DNA of 64,000 nt, taken from Microbacterium rhizomatis. Its GTDB lineage: Bacteria > Actinomycetota > Actinomycetes > Actinomycetales > Microbacteriaceae. This document shows positions 61,714-64,000 of this stretch, piece by piece. A model generated the notes under the pieces. The model was not told the origin of the DNA, searched no databases, and worked only from the letters and a program-made list of their open reading frames with translations. Where the stretch lies: the NCBI RefSeq assembly GCF_008710745.1, contig NZ_VYSA01000002.1:1116001-1180000 (forward strand). The letters run 5' to 3'. The translations under genes and the position numbers were made by a program. Every line of letters starts with the position of its first letter. Within the stretch, counting starts at the first letter, position 1.

Positions 61714-62649
61714 TCATTTGAGCGCGCCGGATCCGAGTCCGTTGCGCCAGTAGCGCTGAAGCAGCAGGAACGTGATGATCAGCGGCACGATCGAGATCAG
61801 CGAGCCGATCAACACGTAGGTGCGCAGTTCGGGGAACTGGTTGATGGTCGAGTTCCACGCGTAGAGGCCATACGTCACCGGGAACAGGTCCTCGCTGCGC
61901 AACATGATGAGCGGCAGGAAGAAGTTGTTCCAGATCGACACGAACTGGAACAGGAAGACGGTCACCAGGGCGGGGAACATCAGGCGGATCGAGATCGTGA
62001 AGAACGTACGCACCTCGCCCGAGCCGTCGAGTCTGCTCGCCTCGAGCAGCTCTTCCGGGACGGATGCCTCGGCGAACACCCTCGTCAGATACACCCCGAA
62101 CGGGCTGACGACGCTGGGGAGGAAGACCGACCAGAAGGTGTCGGTCAGCTGCACCTGGCTGAACAGCAGGAAGAGGGGCAGTGCGAGCGCGGTGGCCGGC
62201 ACGAGGACTCCGCCGAGCACGACGTTGAAGATCGTCTCACGACCGCGGAACCGATACTTCGCGAGGGCGTAACCGCACATGCCCGCGAGGATCGTGGCCA
62301 CGAGCGCCCCCAGCCCGGCGTAGAGCGCGCTGTTGCCCAGCCATCGAAGGTAGACGCCGTTTCGATACGTGAGCAGCCCCGTGAGGTTCTCGAGGAAGTT
62401 CGGGGCCGCGAACCACAGCGGGTTCGTGGAGAACAGATCGCCGCGCGACTTCGTGGAGGCCACCAGCAGCCACCAGATGGGGGTGAGGAAGTAGAGCGTG
62501 AAGACCGTCATCACCAGGAAGGTGGCGGCCCGCGGCACGATTCCTTCTCGTGGGCCGCGACCCGACGGCAGCTCTGACCGTCGCTTCGACCCGGTGACGA
62601 CGGCGCGGGTGTTCAGCGACATCGTGTCTGCTTTCGCCTGCGAGCTCAC
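61714..62649 (-). CDS. Sugar ABC permease (MalG type)
   Basis: 311 aa from GTG 62649 (GTGA overlap with the first permease). Six helices, with the MalG-type EAA loop EELLEASRLDGSGEVRTFFT (about residue 205) followed by ISIRLMFPALVTVFLFQFVS. Terminates with YWRNGLGSGALK. Forms the channel with the MalF-type partner. Confidence 0.92.
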   Translation of the reverse strand: MSSQAKADTMSLNTRAVVTGSKRRSELPSGRGPREGIVPRAATFLVMTVFTLYFLTPIWWLLVASTKSRGDLFSTNPLWFAAPNFLENLTGLLTYRNGVYLRWLGNSALYAGLGALVATILAGMCGYALAKYRFRGRETIFNVVLGGVLVPATALALPLFLLFSQVQLTDTFWSVFLPSVVSPFGVYLTRVFAEASVPEELLEASRLDGSGEVRTFFTISIRLMFPALVTVFLFQFVSIWNNFFLPLIMLRSEDLFPVTYGLYAWNSTINQFPELRTYVLIGSLISIVPLIITFLLLQRYWRNGLGSGALK

Positions 62650-63590
62650 AGTGCCGCTCCTCTGCGCCGCGTGATCCGAAGGAACGTGAACGAGAGGATG
62701 AACGTCGCCAGCGCCAAGACCACCGACATCGCCGCCGCGAGTGAGACGTTCGGCACAGAACTGGTGGCGTAGATCGTCATGTTCGGCGTGTACGTGCTGG
62801 TGACGGCCGAGCTGAAGGCGCGGAACGTCTGCGGCTCGGCGAGCAGCTGGAGCGTTCCGATGATCGAGAGCACCGATGTCAGCACGAGTGACGGGCGGAC
62901 GAGCGGGATCTTGATCGACCAGGCGATGCGCAGCTGGCCGGCGCCGTCCAGGCGCGCGGCTTCGTAGATGTCCGTGGGTATCGACAGCAGTGTCGAATAG
63001 ATGATGAGCATGTTGTACCCGACGAAGACCCACGTGACGACGTTGGCGATCGACCAGAGCACGAAGTCCGATGACAAGAAGTCGACCTTGCTCGTCACCG
63101 CGGAGAACGGCGAGAGCTGCGGCGAGTAGAGGAAGCCCCACATGATGGCCGCGATCACGCCGGGGACGGCGTACGGGACGAAGAAGGCGAGCCGGAAGAA
63201 CCGCTTGCCTTTCAGCAGGGGTGAGTCCAGCAGCAGAGCGAACAGGAGCGCGAGGCCGAGCATCACCGGTACCTGGACGACTCCGAACACGAGCACGCGG
63301 ACCACCGACTGCCAGAAGACCTCGTTCTCGAACACCCGCACGTACTGCGAGAGGCCGCCGAACACTTCGGTCGCCGCTCCGAACGTTCCTTGGCGCTCGA
63401 CGACCAGGAGCGACTTCCAGATGGCGTAGCCGATCGGCACGAGGTAGAACGCGATGAAGAGCACCGCGAACGGGCCGACGAAGATCGCGAGTGCGCCGAT
63501 CGGCACCGTCCGCGCCCGCCGGCGCCTGTTGTTGCCCGGCGACGCCGTGCGCGCGACGCGCGCGGGGACGCTTGTGGTGGTGGAGCTCAT
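62646..63590 (-). CDS. Sugar ABC permease (MalF type)
   Basis: 314 aa from ATG 63590 (ATGA overlap with the GH42 gene). An Arg-rich start and six helices. EAA loop DIYEAARLDGAGQLRIAWSI (about residue 215), then KIPLVRPSLVLTSVLSIIGT. Working partner of the MalG-type permease. Confidence 0.92.
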   Translation of the reverse strand: MSSTTTSVPARVARTASPGNNRRRRARTVPIGALAIFVGPFAVLFIAFYLVPIGYAIWKSLLVVERQGTFGAATEVFGGLSQYVRVFENEVFWQSVVRVLVFGVVQVPVMLGLALLFALLLDSPLLKGKRFFRLAFFVPYAVPGVIAAIMWGFLYSPQLSPFSAVTSKVDFLSSDFVLWSIANVVTWVFVGYNMLIIYSTLLSIPTDIYEAARLDGAGQLRIAWSIKIPLVRPSLVLTSVLSIIGTLQLLAEPQTFRAFSSAVTSTYTPNMTIYATSSVPNVSLAAAMSVVLALATFILSFTFLRITRRRGAAL

Positions 63591-64000
63591 CGTTGAGCCT
63601 CCTCTCGTAGGACGCGGACCGCGCCGGGTGGAACGGTCAAGCGGCGCTCCACCGGTTCGCCGGTGAGCAGCTCGAATCCGTGGCCCGGCACCTCGACGAA
63701 GTCCTTCGTGTGGTTGATGACGAAGCGCCACGTGCGGCCATCGGCCGACTGTCGGACGACGACTTCCACGTCGGCGCCCGCTCCCGGGTGGGGGGTGATG
63801 CCGGCCGCCGCGACGATCCTCGAGATGAGCGCGGCGAGACTCGGCTCATCCAGCATCGTCGCGAGGTACCACGCGTCGCCTGATCCCGGTCCGTTCGCTG
63901 CCGTGCGATGCGTGATCGCGGGCAGACCCGCGGACGGGCCGTCCGCGAAACGGTCGACCACCTCGGCATCCGTCGCGACGATCCGCTCGGACCACATTGC
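63587..64000 (-). CDS. Beta-galactosidase (GH42), C-terminal fragment
   Basis: The last 138 codons; the frame runs off the window end. The C-terminal small beta domain typical of GH42 is present: WSERIVATDAEVVDRFADG, HRTAANGPGSGDAWYLATML, RQSADGRTWRFVINHTKDFV, PGHGFELLTGE. First gene of the galactoside operon, overlapping the MalF-type permease. An in-frame ATG at 63997 is internal, not the start. Confidence 0.87.
   Translation of the reverse strand, partial: AMWSERIVATDAEVVDRFADGPSAGLPAITHRTAANGPGSGDAWYLATMLDEPSLAALISRIVAAAGITPHPGAGADVEVVVRQSADGRTWRFVINHTKDFVEVPGHGFELLTGEPVERRLTVPPGAVRVLREEAQR

Overview
The window is about 64 kb of very GC-rich DNA from an actinobacterium, most like the family Microbacteriaceae (Microbacterium or a close relative). 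I infer this from the HAIR-type dnaK promoter, the many GTG starts, leaderless promoters with TANNNT -10 boxes, the CopD/CtaG fusion, DinB2-type polymerase, class F sortase, and the style of gene order. Genes are dense, and 4-nt GTGA or ATGA overlaps between neighbours are very common.

Layout. 1-2.7 kb: dnaK-grpE-dnaJ chaperone operon (minus strand) behind a promoter with two HAIR sites. 2.7-12.1 kb: an MFS transporter, two divergent winged-helix regulators with operator repeats between them (one appears to start at ATT), dcd, cardiolipin synthase, a MalT-like LuxR regulator and tRNA-Gly(CCC). 12.2-18.8 kb: a surface-polysaccharide-type operon: a frameshifted gtrA, a processive GT2, a GT39-like transferase, a DUF4397 surface protein, and a lipoprotein fusing a GH8 glycosidase to a sortase. 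19-29.7 kb: ribokinase, nucleoside hydrolase, a 108-bp triplicate repeat, transporters, a beta-lactamase-fold lipoprotein lacking catalytic residues, heme oxygenase, a Pif1/RecD-like helicase, and CopD/CtaG. 29.9-31.3 kb: HU and a Cys-poor rpmB-rpmG-rpsN operon.

31.4-38.7 kb: mpg, then a zinc block (minus strand): znuA-znuC-znuB, zur, a DUF318 permease, a TIGR03943 protein and a propeller-like protein. A clear Zur box lies in the znuA promoter. 38.8-43.5 kb: branched-chain-type 2-oxoacid dehydrogenase (E2, E1beta, E1alpha) and hisC. 43.6-50.2 kb: an RHH/Doc toxin-antitoxin pair, a WXG100-like protein with an alpha/beta hydrolase, LMW-PTPase, purB and trhO. 50.2-50.8 kb: an intergenic stretch made almost wholly of repeats (85-bp palindromic units, 5 x 19 bp, 11 x 17 bp).

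51-58 kb: a zinc-ribbon SDR, a DinB2-like polymerase, and a compact RiPP locus: NHLP-leader precursor, fused leader-binding/E1-like/YcaO cyclodehydratase, and SagB-type dehydrogenase. Its predicted 19-residue core has a single Cys. This azole-peptide (TOMM) locus is the best candidate for an undescribed system. 58.2-64 kb: a galactoside-use operon (GH42 beta-galactosidase, two ABC permeases, binding protein, GH36 alpha-galactosidase), cut by the window end.
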